Source of the DNA: JBNARI01 sp049718765
GTDB lineage: Bacteria; Bacillota; Sulfobacillia; DUMF01
NCBI GenBank assembly: GCA_049718765.1
Contig: JBNARI010000003.1
Span: 43,036-107,035 of the forward strand
Direction: 5' to 3'
Length of the DNA: 64,000 nt
The notes below the pieces were generated by a model. That model made no database searches, was not told the origin of the DNA, and saw nothing but the letters and a program-made list of their open reading frames with translations. Below, in pieces: positions 1 through 9,256 of the stretch; within the stretch, counting starts at the first letter, position 1, and every line of letters starts with the position of its first letter. The position numbers were made by a program, and so were the translations under genes.

Positions 1-34
1 GGCTGACCACCGCCCCCGATGCTATAAGTGCACT

Positions 35-2173
35 TTACTGGCGGTTTCCATTGGAAAGACGGAACTTAGAGTGCAGCGCCCTTACGGCTGGTTCCACCTT
101 GGACCTCTGGATGAGGCAGGAAATCCGTGTGCCAGACGTGCTGATCATGTCAATGTTTATTCCCTGGCCTGCAAGGGCCTCAAACATGTCCGCAGCAATG
201 CTTGCGTCCTGCCAAATGCCAGCACCCACCAGCGACACCTTTGCCACGTTATCGTCCACGACCAGGTCCTCTGCGCCCAGCTCCTCTTTGAGTTGCTTAC
301 AAACAGTTATGGCTGTAGCCTTGTCTTCGTGGGACACTGTGAAGGCGATGTCGTTCACAGCTCCCCTGCTCAAGCTTTGAACTATCATGTCCACGTTCAC
401 AGCAGCCTGGGACAACCTACGGAACACCCGTGCTGCAACGCCCGGCACGTCTGGCACTCCTTTGAGCACCACTTTCACCTGATCTACGCTGTGGGTCACT
501 GCCCTTACCAAAGGACCTTCCATCACTTCCGTTTGCACCTCTCCTATAACCGTACCTGGTTTATCTTCGAAGCTTGAAAGCACCACGATCTCAACACCGT
601 ACTTCCGACCAAGCTCAACCGACCTTGGCTGCATCACCCTGGCACCAAGGTTGGCCATTTCTATCATTTCGTCGTAGGAAATCCTGTCAATGTGCGATGC
701 CTGGGGCTCCACCCTTGGGTCTGCGCTGTATACTCCATCAACATCGGTGTATATCTCGCAGCGGCCCGCACCCAAGGCAGCCGCCAGTGCCACAGCGCTG
801 GTGTCCGAGCCTCCCCTCCCCAGGGTAGTGACGTCCCCATTGCACACCCCCTGATAGCCAGCCACGACCACCACTTTGCCAGCCCTAAGTTGCTCCAGAA
901 GCTTCCGGGTATCTATTCTGACGATTCGGGCCTTGGTGTAGGTGCCGTCTGTGATGATCCCCGCTTGAGCTCCGCTCATGGACACCGCTTCACAGCCCAA
1001 CTCCTGAATCGCCATGCACATCAGGGCGCTTGACACAAGTTCTCCTGTGGAAAGCACAACGTCCAGCTCACGCTTGTTCGGGTTAGAAGCCACCGACCAG
1101 GCAAGCTCAAGCAGTTGGTCTGTTGTGTCCCCCATGGCAGACACAACGACTACCACGTCGTTGCCCTCCCGGCGCTTTCTCACAACCTTCTCCGCAGCCC
1201 TGAATATCCTTTCCCTACCGTCAACAGAAGTTCCCCCAAACTTCATCACAACCAACGACCTGCCAGGGTCTATCCCCTGTACCACCCTTGCCCCATCCAG
1301 GTCCACATGCAAATCCAGCACCGTGCATTCCATCCCTTTGGAGTTCAGCACTTCCTTCATCCGCTGCTTGATTAGGTCCCGGTTCCGATCTGCGAACACA
1401 AGCACCGACGGCCCCGCGCCGCTCAACACCGCTCCCCTGGCGCCAGCCGCCCTAGCCTCTTTGAGCAGCGCCCTCAGCTCTGGCGCCAAGGCGTCCCGGT
1501 ACTGCTGGTGCAACCTGTCCTCAGTGGCCCAATCCAAGGCCTCGTACTCCCCAGTCATCAAGCTGCCCACCAACGCACAGGCGCGGCTTATGTTGAAAAC
1601 CGCGTCCTCAAGGGAAACAGCCTTAGGCAGCACCCGCCGAGCGTCTTGTGTCTTGAGCTCCCTTTGAGGGATAACCACAATGGTCTCAATGCCAAACGGC
1701 GGCTCCAGCCTCATGTACCTCACGCTTTGGCCCTCACGGGTGGAAATCACAAATCCACCGAGAAGGGCAGCTGAAACATTGTCCGGATGACCTTCCATTT
1801 CTGCAGCCAAATCCAGCAGTTGCTGCTGGTTAAGGGGGGATCCCGCAAGGTAGTTTGCGGACACAAGACCCCCAACGATTGCTGCAGCGCTGCTTCCCAA
1901 TCCTCTGGCAATGGGAATGTGATTTTCAAGCCGCACACACAAACCGGAGGGGGCGTACCCAACCTTGTCAAACAGCCTGAACATAGCCCTCACAACCAGG
2001 TTGTCCGGCGCTTCAGGCAGACGACCAGAACCTTCGCCCCTCACCTCCACCCTGATTCCTGACGGAACTTCTTCTGCCTCCACGTAGTTGTAAAGCGCAA
2101 GCGCCATCCCAAGCGCGTCAAATCCCGGCCCTAGGTTGGCAGTTGTCGCTGGCACCCTAACCTTAACCTTCAA
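35..2173 (-). CDS. Homoserine kinase-aspartokinase fusion (ThrB-LysC)
   Basis: Two enzymes of threonine/lysine/methionine synthesis in one chain of about 712 residues. Residues 1-300 are a GHMP-family homoserine kinase, with PATTANLGPGFDALG near the start, the ATP loop PIARGLGSSAA near 90 and GARGAVLSGAGPS near 250. From about 309 an aspartokinase begins with VVMKFGGTSVDG, continues through TLGRGGSDTSA, and ends in two ACT-like regulatory segments from about 570. Both halves look complete. TTG at 2173 is preferred as start, because the GTG at 2182 sits directly against the GGAGG ribosome site. The leader is a T-box with a candidate threonine specifier. Function of each half is clear by family; coupling of first and fourth pathway steps in one protein is the unusual point. 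Confidence 0.93.
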   Translation of the reverse strand: MKVKVRVPATTANLGPGFDALGMALALYNYVEAEEVPSGIRVEVRGEGSGRLPEAPDNLVVRAMFRLFDKVGYAPSGLCVRLENHIPIARGLGSSAAAIVGGLVSANYLAGSPLNQQQLLDLAAEMEGHPDNVSAALLGGFVISTREGQSVRYMRLEPPFGIETIVVIPQRELKTQDARRVLPKAVSLEDAVFNISRACALVGSLMTGEYEALDWATEDRLHQQYRDALAPELRALLKEARAAGARGAVLSGAGPSVLVFADRNRDLIKQRMKEVLNSKGMECTVLDLHVDLDGARVVQGIDPGRSLVVMKFGGTSVDGRERIFRAAEKVVRKRREGNDVVVVVSAMGDTTDQLLELAWSVASNPNKRELDVVLSTGELVSSALMCMAIQELGCEAVSMSGAQAGIITDGTYTKARIVRIDTRKLLEQLRAGKVVVVAGYQGVCNGDVTTLGRGGSDTSAVALAAALGAGRCEIYTDVDGVYSADPRVEPQASHIDRISYDEMIEMANLGARVMQPRSVELGRKYGVEIVVLSSFEDKPGTVIGEVQTEVMEGPLVRAVTHSVDQVKVVLKGVPDVPGVAARVFRRLSQAAVNVDMIVQSLSRGAVNDIAFTVSHEDKATAITVCKQLKEELGAEDLVVDDNVAKVSLVGAGIWQDASIAADMFEALAGQGINIDMISTSGTRISCLIQRSKVEPAVRALHSKFRLSNGNRQ

Positions 2174-2195
2174 CGACCTCACCTCCAGCTTATGG

Positions 2196-2233
2196 CAAAA
2201 CGAAAAGCCACTCTGTCCCAGGGACGAGTGGCT
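2196..2233 (-). terminator. T-box regulatory terminator
   Basis: Minus-strand hairpin AGCCACTC/GAGTGGCT (extended inward by GTCCC/GGGAC) followed by TTTCGTTTTG. It overlaps the T-box antiterminator and lies 23 nt before the ThrB-LysC start. Confidence 0.85.
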
Positions 2234-2445
2234 TCACCCGCGGTTCCACCCAAGTTGGCTCAATTTGAGCCCACTTTGCCATGGTAACGGCTGGACCGGC
2301 GCCGCTTACTTGCAACACCACAGGGTTGCTTTCAGCTCACAGCTCGAGGGTGGTTTTCTACAGCCCGTAAGCACCCGCTCCCACCTTGCCGGGCTCTCTT
2401 GGCTCCGGCGCTGTATACTTGTCCCCGTCATAGCTTTTAGCATCC
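2203..2445 (-). promoter_or_regulatory. T-box riboswitch leader of thrB-lysC
   Basis: The minus strand carries the T-box core GGGTGGAACCGCGGG (about 2238-2252) followed by a terminator hairpin that overlaps it, the usual mutually exclusive antiterminator/terminator arrangement. Upstream is a Stem I-like region with an AGTA element. In the segment reading GTAGAAAACCACCC, ACC at 2352-2354 followed by A is a plausible threonine specifier, which would suit a homoserine kinase gene. The T-box call is firm; the specifier is inference, since Stem I was folded only by eye. Confidence 0.9.
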
Positions 2446-2460
2446 TAACCTTTCGCCGGT

Positions 2461-2489
2461 ATTCTAGCATCGCCTCGACCCACCGTCAA
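2461..2489 (-). promoter_or_regulatory. Promoter of the T-box/thrB-lysC transcript
   Basis: On the minus strand TTGACG (2484-2489) and TAGAAT (2461-2466) are separated by exactly 17 nt, a near-consensus sigma-A promoter just upstream of the T-box leader. Confidence 0.75.
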
Positions 2490-2574
2490 TAAACCACTGC
2501 GCAGCAACTTGGTGAGGCCCTGTTCCCGACCTTGCTTGAACCCCGATACGGGAGCTGTACCGTTCTTCGCGGCG

Positions 2575-3069
2575 TCATGGAGATTTCAGGATAAGTCTGA
2601 AATCAATTCCCACCACAGTACTCTTGTCGGTCGTTTCCACCAATACCCCAGTAACCTGGACCAGTTGATGCAACTCCTGGAGCTTCATGCTCAACCTCAC
2701 CGCCTGCACTGGTTTGCCGACGGCTGTAATCCTTCCAGTTTGGAAATCTAGACCCTTCCATGGGCTCGGGCGACGCTCCCCAAAACTCACCTCTGTTACC
2801 TTCAGGCCTTCAGCCGAAGCCAGGGAGACTATCTCCCTGTAAAGTCCCGGGCAGTCGGGCCACACTGGAATCATCGCCATCATCCACGATGCGTCCTGTC
2901 CGCTGGAACCCTTGGGAACGCTACTCGCAGAAAGCTGCTTTTTAACGTCTTTCAGCGAAGCTTCCAGTCCCTTCGCCCTGTTCGCCAGCACGAAACTCCA
3001 GCTCAACAGCAACAGGCTCGCTCCAGCCATCACGCCTGTGAGCAACCATATCCGTCTGGTGGTTTTCAC
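2575..3069 (-). CDS. PilO-like type IV pilus inner-membrane protein
   Basis: A 164-residue protein with one N-terminal membrane segment (LLTGVMAGASLLLLSWSFV), a short coiled coil with charged residues (about 30-50), then an alpha/beta periplasmic domain. Size, topology and position directly after a PilN-like gene (4-nt ATGA overlap) match PilO, which forms the PilN-PilO alignment complex of type IV pili. Sequence similarity to PilO is low in general, so the call rests mostly on context. Confidence 0.7.
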   Translation of the reverse strand: MKTTRRIWLLTGVMAGASLLLLSWSFVLANRAKGLEASLKDVKKQLSASSVPKGSSGQDASWMMAMIPVWPDCPGLYREIVSLASAEGLKVTEVSFGERRPSPWKGLDFQTGRITAVGKPVQAVRLSMKLQELHQLVQVTGVLVETTDKSTVVGIDFRLILKSP

Positions 3070-3584
3070 TGCTTTCCCCCTGTTCCACTTGGAGCTGCGC
3101 TCACCTGGGCATCAAACCTCATGTCTTTGCCTGTGATGACCTTGAGGCTCCGCACACCGCCCAAGGTTCCCAAGTACGATGTGAGCTCGTCCGCCTTTTG
3201 GAACGTGCCTGAGATGGTAACGGTGTCATCTTTGCCGTCACCACGAACCCACTTGAGCCCAGTCAGGCGCACCGTTCCCGGAACCTGCTCAACCACCTGG
3301 ACCAGCCTCGGTACAACTGTGTCTGACCTCACTTTTGCGTAGGCCTCAGCCACTGCATCGCCGATTCCAGTATCCCTGCTTTGGTTCCTCCGCTTTGCCA
3401 ATTCCTCTTGTCGAGCCTTCAGTTCGGCTTCCAGTGACTTCACCGTGGTAAACTCGTTCCAGGCCTTGTTGGCACAAACCCCTAATACCACCAGAGCAGC
3501 TAATACCAAAAGAGCCCGCGACCAAAACGCCTTGTTAGGCAGGCCCTTTTCCTTTTCGGTCAAAAGGTTAAATCCCACGCTCAT
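3066..3584 (-). CDS. PilN-like type IV pilus assembly protein
   Basis: 172 residues. It begins with the PilN-like cytoplasmic motif FNLLTEKEKG (about 5-14), thought in this family to contact PilM, followed by a single membrane helix (LLVLAALVVLGVCA), a coiled coil (about 45-75) and a ferredoxin-like periplasmic domain. It lies 1 nt after the PilM-like gene and overlaps the PilO-like gene, so the three are one operon. Confidence 0.8.
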   Translation of the reverse strand: MSVGFNLLTEKEKGLPNKAFWSRALLVLAALVVLGVCANKAWNEFTTVKSLEAELKARQEELAKRRNQSRDTGIGDAVAEAYAKVRSDTVVPRLVQVVEQVPGTVRLTGLKWVRGDGKDDTVTISGTFQKADELTSYLGTLGGVRSLKVITGKDMRFDAQVSAAPSGTGGKQ

Positions 3585-3585
3585 C

Positions 3586-4692
3586 TCACCGGTCTTTCTC
3601 CCAAATTGCCAATCCCAGTGCCACCACGAATTCTGGTGGCACCTGCCCTGATTCGATGTAACCTGCCTTCACCGGCAACCAAGGAAGCATTCCCTGGAGC
3701 TCTGTCAACAGTTGCTGGCTTTGTGGCTGGGTAAGAAGCACAGTTACCTGGTTTATGCTTCCCAGCTCTCTTCCTAGGCTTGAGTAATAGTCCAGGGACC
3801 GTACCACTTCGTCCAAGACTCCCACGGACCTAGCTCCATCCCAGTCCTCCCCACGAAGGTGCCTGGCAAACACCGGCATCCCTTCCTTATCGAAGGCTGT
3901 AATCGACACCCAACCCTTCCTGGGGTGAACCAGCAGACACGCTTCCCCGCTTATCGATCCCGACCAAACTAGAGCCCTGTATGCTGCCACCGAGTCCACG
4001 TCAATGGCAACCAGCCTGCCACCTGCTGACCTCCCTGCAACCGAAAGGGACCCTACACAGCTTGCCTTGGCGCCAACAGCCTGCACAACAATTCCTGACC
4101 CGTCTTGCTTCAGCACGCGGTAAGAAACCGCCACTTCGCTACCAGGGAAGTAATCTACCATTTCCCATTTAATCGCACTTGGCAGTTCCTCGTCTGCCAT
4201 TGGTGGCAGCTTCATCCTCTTGAAAACTGTAGCCGTGGCGTCTATTCCAAGCACAAGCCTCCTGCTGGCGCGCTGGGATACAATTAAACTGCGTAAAGCA
4301 CTGGCAACCTCTCGCGGCTTAACAATCTCACAAGAGTTCAAGGAGCCTTCAGGAGTTGGGGTTTCTGCAAACTTCCGCACCGAGAACCCGCTTGCATCCC
4401 GCGACACCTCAACGATGCGTACGTGTTCAGGAGTTATCTCAACGCCCACTGTCCTGCTCTTCGGGCCCGCACATTTCACAGCAACTCCCACCACTACCGC
4501 CACAAGCTCGGCCGCTATAGCCAAACCAGCGGCCGGATGGCGGGCGAGCACCAACACCAAGGTGCCCATCACGGCCAATGTCAGTATGACAGTGACCACG
4601 GCTACCCGCAATAGTCTTGTCAAGGGCGGCATCTGCAAAAACTCTACTCGCGTTCTTTCGCTTTTTCGCTTTCGGGTCTTCCTCGAAAGCAT
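3586..4692 (-). CDS. PilM-like pilus ATPase with N-terminal membrane anchor
   Basis: About 368 residues from ATG at 4692 (an in-frame start at 4728 would overlap panF). From about residue 80 it is an actin-fold PilM domain: TVGVEITPEHVRIVEVSR, then LVLGIDATATVFKRMKLPPM and the phosphate-loop-like IDVDSVAAYRAL. Unlike classical cytoplasmic PilM it starts with a basic stretch and two hydrophobic segments (about 20-43 and 47-64), so it may be membrane anchored. First gene of the pilM-N-O unit. Confidence 0.8.
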   Translation of the reverse strand: MLSRKTRKRKSERTRVEFLQMPPLTRLLRVAVVTVILTLAVMGTLVLVLARHPAAGLAIAAELVAVVVGVAVKCAGPKSRTVGVEITPEHVRIVEVSRDASGFSVRKFAETPTPEGSLNSCEIVKPREVASALRSLIVSQRASRRLVLGIDATATVFKRMKLPPMADEELPSAIKWEMVDYFPGSEVAVSYRVLKQDGSGIVVQAVGAKASCVGSLSVAGRSAGGRLVAIDVDSVAAYRALVWSGSISGEACLLVHPRKGWVSITAFDKEGMPVFARHLRGEDWDGARSVGVLDEVVRSLDYYSSLGRELGSINQVTVLLTQPQSQQLLTELQGMLPWLPVKAGYIESGQVPPEFVVALGLAIWEKDR

Positions 4693-4705
4693 TCGTGCAT
4701 CACGC

Positions 4706-6175
4706 TCATTCCCAGAACTTGCGCACAACGTCCTCAGGCGGTGGTGCTGTAACTAGGCTCACCCCTATGAATGCCACCAGGGCCAAGGCCAGCGGCAGCA
4801 CAATGGTGTGGGTTCCAAAAGGCCTCTTCCACACTTTGTCGAACAACATGTACGTAACTACGCCGGTGGCCATGGAGGCAATTGCACCAGGAGCATTACC
4901 CCTCTTCCAATACAGCCCCAGGACTATTGGCCAAAAGAACACCGCCTCTAGGCCACCCAAGGCAAACAGGTTTAGCCAAACCAGCAGAGCCGGAGGCTTC
5001 AATGACGCAAAGAAAACCACAATCCCGGTCAAGGCGGTTATGACGGTGCTCAACGTGGATACGCGCCTGCTTGATGCAGATGGGTCCACGTAATTCAAAT
5101 ATAGATCCTTTACAATGGTGGTGGAAACCAAGATCACCATGGAGTCCACCGTAGACATTATTGCGGCAAGGGGTGCAGCCAGGAACACACCGCCAATCCA
5201 CTCGGGCAGCACTTTTACCGTTACTGTGGGAATCACCAGGTCTCCCGCCTTCACCCCGGGCACTACTGCGCTTGCAAAGGCACCCGTCAAGTGCATGCCT
5301 AGCATTAAGAAGCACGCTACAGGGGTTCCTATCACGATCGCCCTGTGCATTGCCATGCTATCCTTGTAAGACATGGCTCTCACCGCCACCTGGGGTAGCC
5401 CTGCAAGCCCAAGCCCTACCAGGACCCAGTATGAGCATACCCACGGGGGGCTGAGAAACCCCTTAACCCCGAATGGGGTGATGAGCTCTGGGTTTGCTCT
5501 GTACATGGACCTCACTATGTTGGAGACTCCTCCGCCCGCAACCACAGTGCCAATCAGGATGGCCGCTGTGCCAATGAGCATTACAGCACCCTGTAAGGCA
5601 TCGGTGAGAGCCACTGCCCTGTATCCACCAGCCGTCACGTACACTAACACTGTGATTGCAAACAGGGCAAGCCCACCTTCGTAAGTCAAGCCCGCCGCTT
5701 GCATGACCCTGGCAGCGCCCACCCACTGGGCAGTCATGGAAGCCATGACGAACCCCACTATGGCCAAACAGCTTATTACAACCACTACATGGCTTCTGTA
5801 CCGCTCTCTCAAGAAATCGACAACACTCAGTGCATTTACCTTCCTAGCTACAATAGCAAACTTCTTCCCAAGCAGTGTCAAAGTCAGATACCCTGTTGGC
5901 ATTTGCGCCATTGCCAGAAACACCCAACCCAGCCCCTGCACGTAAGCCGTGCCAGGCCCCCCAATGAAGCTGCCAGCGCTCACGTAGGTGGCCACAAGGG
6001 TCATCGCAAGCAGGAAACCACCCAGCTGCCTGTCTGCGAGGAAGAACTCGCTCATAAACGCGTACCCACTACCCTGGCGGGCTCTGGACACCACGTTCCA
6101 ACTGTAGTACGCCAGTGCGTATATGCCAACAAGGTACGCAAACAGGGGGACCATCACTTTCCAGTTCACGTTCAC
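4706..6175 (-). CDS. panF: Sodium/pantothenate symporter
   Basis: 489 residues with about 13 hydrophobic helices of the sodium:solute symporter family. Marker segments are FFLADRQLGG near 45, GSFIGGPGTAYVQGLGW near 70 and ATYVSAG, all typical of PanF, which imports pantothenate with sodium for CoA synthesis. It overlaps the YhdT-like gene by 4 nt, the usual yhdT-panF pair. It sits between the prepilin peptidase and pilM genes without an obvious functional link. Confidence 0.9.
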   Translation of the reverse strand: MNVNWKVMVPLFAYLVGIYALAYYSWNVVSRARQGSGYAFMSEFFLADRQLGGFLLAMTLVATYVSAGSFIGGPGTAYVQGLGWVFLAMAQMPTGYLTLTLLGKKFAIVARKVNALSVVDFLRERYRSHVVVVISCLAIVGFVMASMTAQWVGAARVMQAAGLTYEGGLALFAITVLVYVTAGGYRAVALTDALQGAVMLIGTAAILIGTVVAGGGVSNIVRSMYRANPELITPFGVKGFLSPPWVCSYWVLVGLGLAGLPQVAVRAMSYKDSMAMHRAIVIGTPVACFLMLGMHLTGAFASAVVPGVKAGDLVIPTVTVKVLPEWIGGVFLAAPLAAIMSTVDSMVILVSTTIVKDLYLNYVDPSASSRRVSTLSTVITALTGIVVFFASLKPPALLVWLNLFALGGLEAVFFWPIVLGLYWKRGNAPGAIASMATGVVTYMLFDKVWKRPFGTHTIVLPLALALVAFIGVSLVTAPPPEDVVRKFWE

Positions 6176-6441
6176 CCTTGCTCTCCCCCCTTGCCGTCCA
6201 GCGGAATATCGCTAAAGAATAGCTTGACTGCAACCCAGGTGAGCGCGGAGAACACGATCGGTCCCACCACGCAGCTCCAGAAGAACCAAGCGGGAAAGCC
6301 CATTACGTAAGTGTAGTTTTCGGGGGGTTGGGACCCCAGTCCATAGCCTAAACCAAACCACCATAGGAAGTTCAAAGCGAATATGCACAGACCAACTAAG
6401 GTTTCCTTGGCCGCCTGAAAGTACCTCTTGTCTTCGTTCAC
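6172..6441 (-). CDS. yhdT: YhdT family membrane protein
   Basis: 89 residues with two membrane helices (about 14-32 and 52-72). The opening KRYFQAAKETLVGL and the aromatic NFLWWFGLGYGLG segment are those of the YhdT/DUF997 family, which is almost always encoded directly upstream of panF, as here with a 4-nt overlap. Probably a small accessory subunit of the symporter; its exact role is unknown. Confidence 0.85.
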   Translation of the reverse strand: MNEDKRYFQAAKETLVGLCIFALNFLWWFGLGYGLGSQPPENYTYVMGFPAWFFWSCVVGPIVFSALTWVAVKLFFSDIPLDGKGGEQG

Positions 6442-6502
6442 CAGTTGCTCAGCTCCTTGCCACGCCTTACCTTTGTCAACCTAGCCTGCATCCCTGGCCT
6501 TC

Positions 6503-7201
6503 TCAGGCAATCCCCCACAAGCGAAGGTACCACGCTATTATTTGCTCACTCCACACCATGCTGGTAATGCACCCCAACGTTAAGAAAGGCCCAAATGCAA
6601 TTCGTTCCTTAAACCCAGAGCCTCTTGCAAGCATTAGGGCTAACCCAGTGGCAGCACCAGCAAACACTGCCAGAATGAACGCGACCACAGACTGGGCAGG
6701 CCCCAGCACCAAGCCAATCACTGCGGACATCTTTACGTCACCCAAACCCATGCCGCCACGAGAAAGCCAATTGGCTCCTGCAAAAAAAAGCCCCGCGGCA
6801 AGTGACGTACACAGGTGTACTGCCAGATTACTGAAGTCCAAAGTAAGTAGAATCATAAGAGTGCTCAAAGCACCATACACGAGGAACATATTGGGGATCA
6901 ACCACACCACGAGGTCCACAATGCTACAACAGATCAACACCAGGGAAGCGTTGGCATACAGCACGAACCTGGGCCACTCGGCTTGGTAGGTTTTCCACAA
7001 ACCCAGCCACGTAATAGAGGCAGTAGCGGCACATGCAAGCCGCACCCAAAGAGAGGGCACCGGGCGGGTGCTACTCACTATGGCAATCCATGCGTAGGCT
7101 ATTGTCGGCAAGAGGGCCCCCAGGAGAGCCCCGACCCCACACACCACAAGCAAGCCCAGGCTGTTCACCCCATTCCTTCTGGGACGCCCGTTCGAGCGCA
7201 T
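6503..7201 (-). CDS. Prepilin peptidase (A24 family, short form)
   Basis: 232 residues with about seven membrane segments. The two catalytic aspartates of type IV prepilin peptidases are visible: CSIVDLVVWLIPN (about 95) and the GMGLGDVKMS motif (about 150). The N-terminal cysteine-rich methyltransferase domain of full-length PilD is absent, so it should cleave prepilin leaders without N-methylation, as in archaeal-like/short A24 enzymes. It lies near pilM-N-O, consistent with pilin processing. No clear ribosome site before ATG 7201. Confidence 0.88.
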   Translation of the reverse strand: MRSNGRPRRNGVNSLGLLVVCGVGALLGALLPTIAYAWIAIVSSTRPVPSLWVRLACAATASITWLGLWKTYQAEWPRFVLYANASLVLICCSIVDLVVWLIPNMFLVYGALSTLMILLTLDFSNLAVHLCTSLAAGLFFAGANWLSRGGMGLGDVKMSAVIGLVLGPAQSVVAFILAVFAGAATGLALMLARGSGFKERIAFGPFLTLGCITSMVWSEQIIAWYLRLWGIA

Positions 7202-7226
7202 ATAGCGTTCAAACTGTGAGCATTTA

Positions 7227-8735
7227 TTACGGATGCCTTGCAGCGGCTTTGGAAAGTGAGTCAGCTAGCTGGTTTTGCTCCCTTGGAACGTGCACAATGT
7301 CCACATGCTCGAAGTCTGCCTTTAACTTACTCACTTCGGCAAGCAGGGATCGCAGTTCTGGACTGTGCACGGCGTATTGACCCTTAATTTGGTTGACCAC
7401 AAGTTCACTGTCGGAGAAAACTGTGACTCTGGTTGCACCCAGTTCCTTGGCAGCCTTTAGCGCTTCAATCAAGGCTAGGTATTCCGCAACGTTGTTGGTG
7501 GCTTGGCCCACATGGATAGACTTTTCTACCCGGCTCCCGTCCTCGCGCTCAATCACCAGCCCGACTCCCGCCCAACCTGGATTGCCCGCGGACGCGCCGT
7601 CTGCGTATATACGCACCTCTTTTCCTGGCGCCGCGTAAAACGCATTGCGTTCCACCTGGCTCATGACCACTTCAATCCTGTCGCCAAATTTGAGCCGCAA
7701 CCGGTCTACAATCTTACCCAGCACGGGCCGCTCTGTAAAGTAGTGGCCAGCGTCGATCACGGTGAGCCCTTGGGCCAACGCTTTCAAAGCGTCGTGGTAT
7801 TTCACATCCCCCGTCACAAGGACTTTGGCACCCGCTCTGGAACAGAGTTCCACTTTGTCTCCCCCACTGCCACACGATGTGGCAACCTTGTCCACCTGTT
7901 GCCCTGGCCCCGAGGTCACAACCCTGACCTGATCACAACCAAGTGCCTTATTCACGTGTTGCACCAATTCGCTCACAGTTAACGGTTTGGGAAGTCTACC
8001 CACCCGCCCAAATCCATACGCCTTGCCCTCATTTTGCAGTGGGTATATGTCATAAGCCACTTCTTCGTAAGGATGCACCTCAAGCATGGCGGTAACTACG
8101 TCTCTCAGTATTCGCTGGGGTACTATCGTTTCCAGCCTGAACTCTGCAACCTTCTCCAATTGCCCTTGCTGACCGATAAAAGGGTTGCTTCCCTCCAGGG
8201 GTTTGAACGTGCCAGTGCCCTCCACCTGAAAGCTGCAATGGCTGTAATTGCCTATCCAGCCTGCCCCCTTTTGAGCCATTGCATCCCTTACCTTGTCCTC
8301 GTAGCCCTTGGGCACGAAAACAACGATCTTGTAAAGCTTCTCTGTACCCACAGGAGCAAGTACTCGCACATCCTGCAGTTCCAACAAATCAGCAAGGGTG
8401 TCCTCAACTCCTCCTGGGGCAACATCCAAGTTCGTATGAAGGCAGCAAAGGGAAACGTCGTGTTTAACAAGCTTATGTATTATCCTGCCAATTGGGGAAT
8501 CAGCGGAGAGCTGCTTAAGTGAGCCGAAAATCAAAGGGTGGTGCGAAACGATAAGGTCGCAGTGTCTTCCAATAGCTTCTTCCACAGTGGCCTGGGTTAC
8601 GTCAAGGCACACAAGAACCTTACTGGCTTGGGCAGCAGTGCTCCCCACTTGTAGGCCTACGTTGTCCCAATCACTCGCCAAGGACCTTGGAGCCCATGCT
8701 TCCAGTTCCTCCATTATTGCGCCTACAGTTACCAT
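7227..8735 (-). CDS. Nif3-like dinuclear-metal protein fused to RNase HI
   Basis: About 502 residues. Residues 1-370 are a Nif3/YqfO-type protein: LASDWDNVGLQVG, the metal ligands IVSHHPLIF and LHTNLDVAPGG, an inserted PII-like domain (about 130-230) and the C-terminal VTGDVKYHDAL and DAGHYFTERP metal motifs. Residues about 375-502 are a type 1 RNase H: IYADGASAGNPG (first Asp), TNNVAEYLALIEAL (Glu), VFSDSELVVNQIKG (Asp) and a C-terminal QLADSLSKAA with the fourth acid. All four catalytic acids are present. ATG 8735 follows GGGGTG and is preferred over GTG 8744. Confidence 0.93.
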   Translation of the reverse strand: MVTVGAIMEELEAWAPRSLASDWDNVGLQVGSTAAQASKVLVCLDVTQATVEEAIGRHCDLIVSHHPLIFGSLKQLSADSPIGRIIHKLVKHDVSLCCLHTNLDVAPGGVEDTLADLLELQDVRVLAPVGTEKLYKIVVFVPKGYEDKVRDAMAQKGAGWIGNYSHCSFQVEGTGTFKPLEGSNPFIGQQGQLEKVAEFRLETIVPQRILRDVVTAMLEVHPYEEVAYDIYPLQNEGKAYGFGRVGRLPKPLTVSELVQHVNKALGCDQVRVVTSGPGQQVDKVATSCGSGGDKVELCSRAGAKVLVTGDVKYHDALKALAQGLTVIDAGHYFTERPVLGKIVDRLRLKFGDRIEVVMSQVERNAFYAAPGKEVRIYADGASAGNPGWAGVGLVIEREDGSRVEKSIHVGQATNNVAEYLALIEALKAAKELGATRVTVFSDSELVVNQIKGQYAVHSPELRSLLAEVSKLKADFEHVDIVHVPREQNQLADSLSKAAARHP

Positions 8736-8888
8736 GTGATACACCCCAGGCTTTTTTATCCAAATTATAACCTAATATTGAGCACTAGGGTGCAATCCAA
8801 AACCAAACACAAGACCCGAGCATGTGCTGGCCATCAAATTTTGTCGGCCGGAGCAAGTCGCCCCGGCCGCGCACTGGCAGCTTATGCG

Positions 8889-9128
8889 CTAGCTTTGCCC
8901 CTTCTGAGCCTGCTGATTTGTTCCAGTCCCACCGCGGTTCTCGGTATTGCCCTTTCTGGACCTGGTTTCAGCATCCCACTGGGCTGCCTGCTGCGGGCTC
9001 ACCTTACCCGTCACTCCGATTTCGTTGGCCACTTCGTACTGGAACCGGTTGGCATCCAGCGCGGTTTGCTGGCGGTTGTTTCGCTGTTGAGGCGAATACA
9101 ACTCCTGCCAATCAGTTTTCTTTGGCAT
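8889..9128 (-). CDS. Alpha/beta-type small acid-soluble spore protein
   Basis: 79 residues, start chosen at ATG 9128 behind AGGAGGTG; an upstream GTG lies within that ribosome site. The core FQYEVANEIGV is the conserved SASP helix and germination-protease region, although the glutamine/asparagine-rich tail is atypical. Such proteins coat DNA in spores, so the host is probably an endospore former. Confidence 0.75.
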   Translation of the reverse strand: MPKKTDWQELYSPQQRNNRQQTALDANRFQYEVANEIGVTGKVSPQQAAQWDAETRSRKGNTENRGGTGTNQQAQKGQS

Positions 9129-9256
9129 TCGGCTGTTCACCTCCTAGCTTATATTGCCCCACACGCCGAGACGTTAATTTAGTAAATCTCTTGTAAACAA
9201 GGTATGAATACCAATGGCACTGTTGGAGAAAATATGCAGCGGAGGGATTTCAAGAT

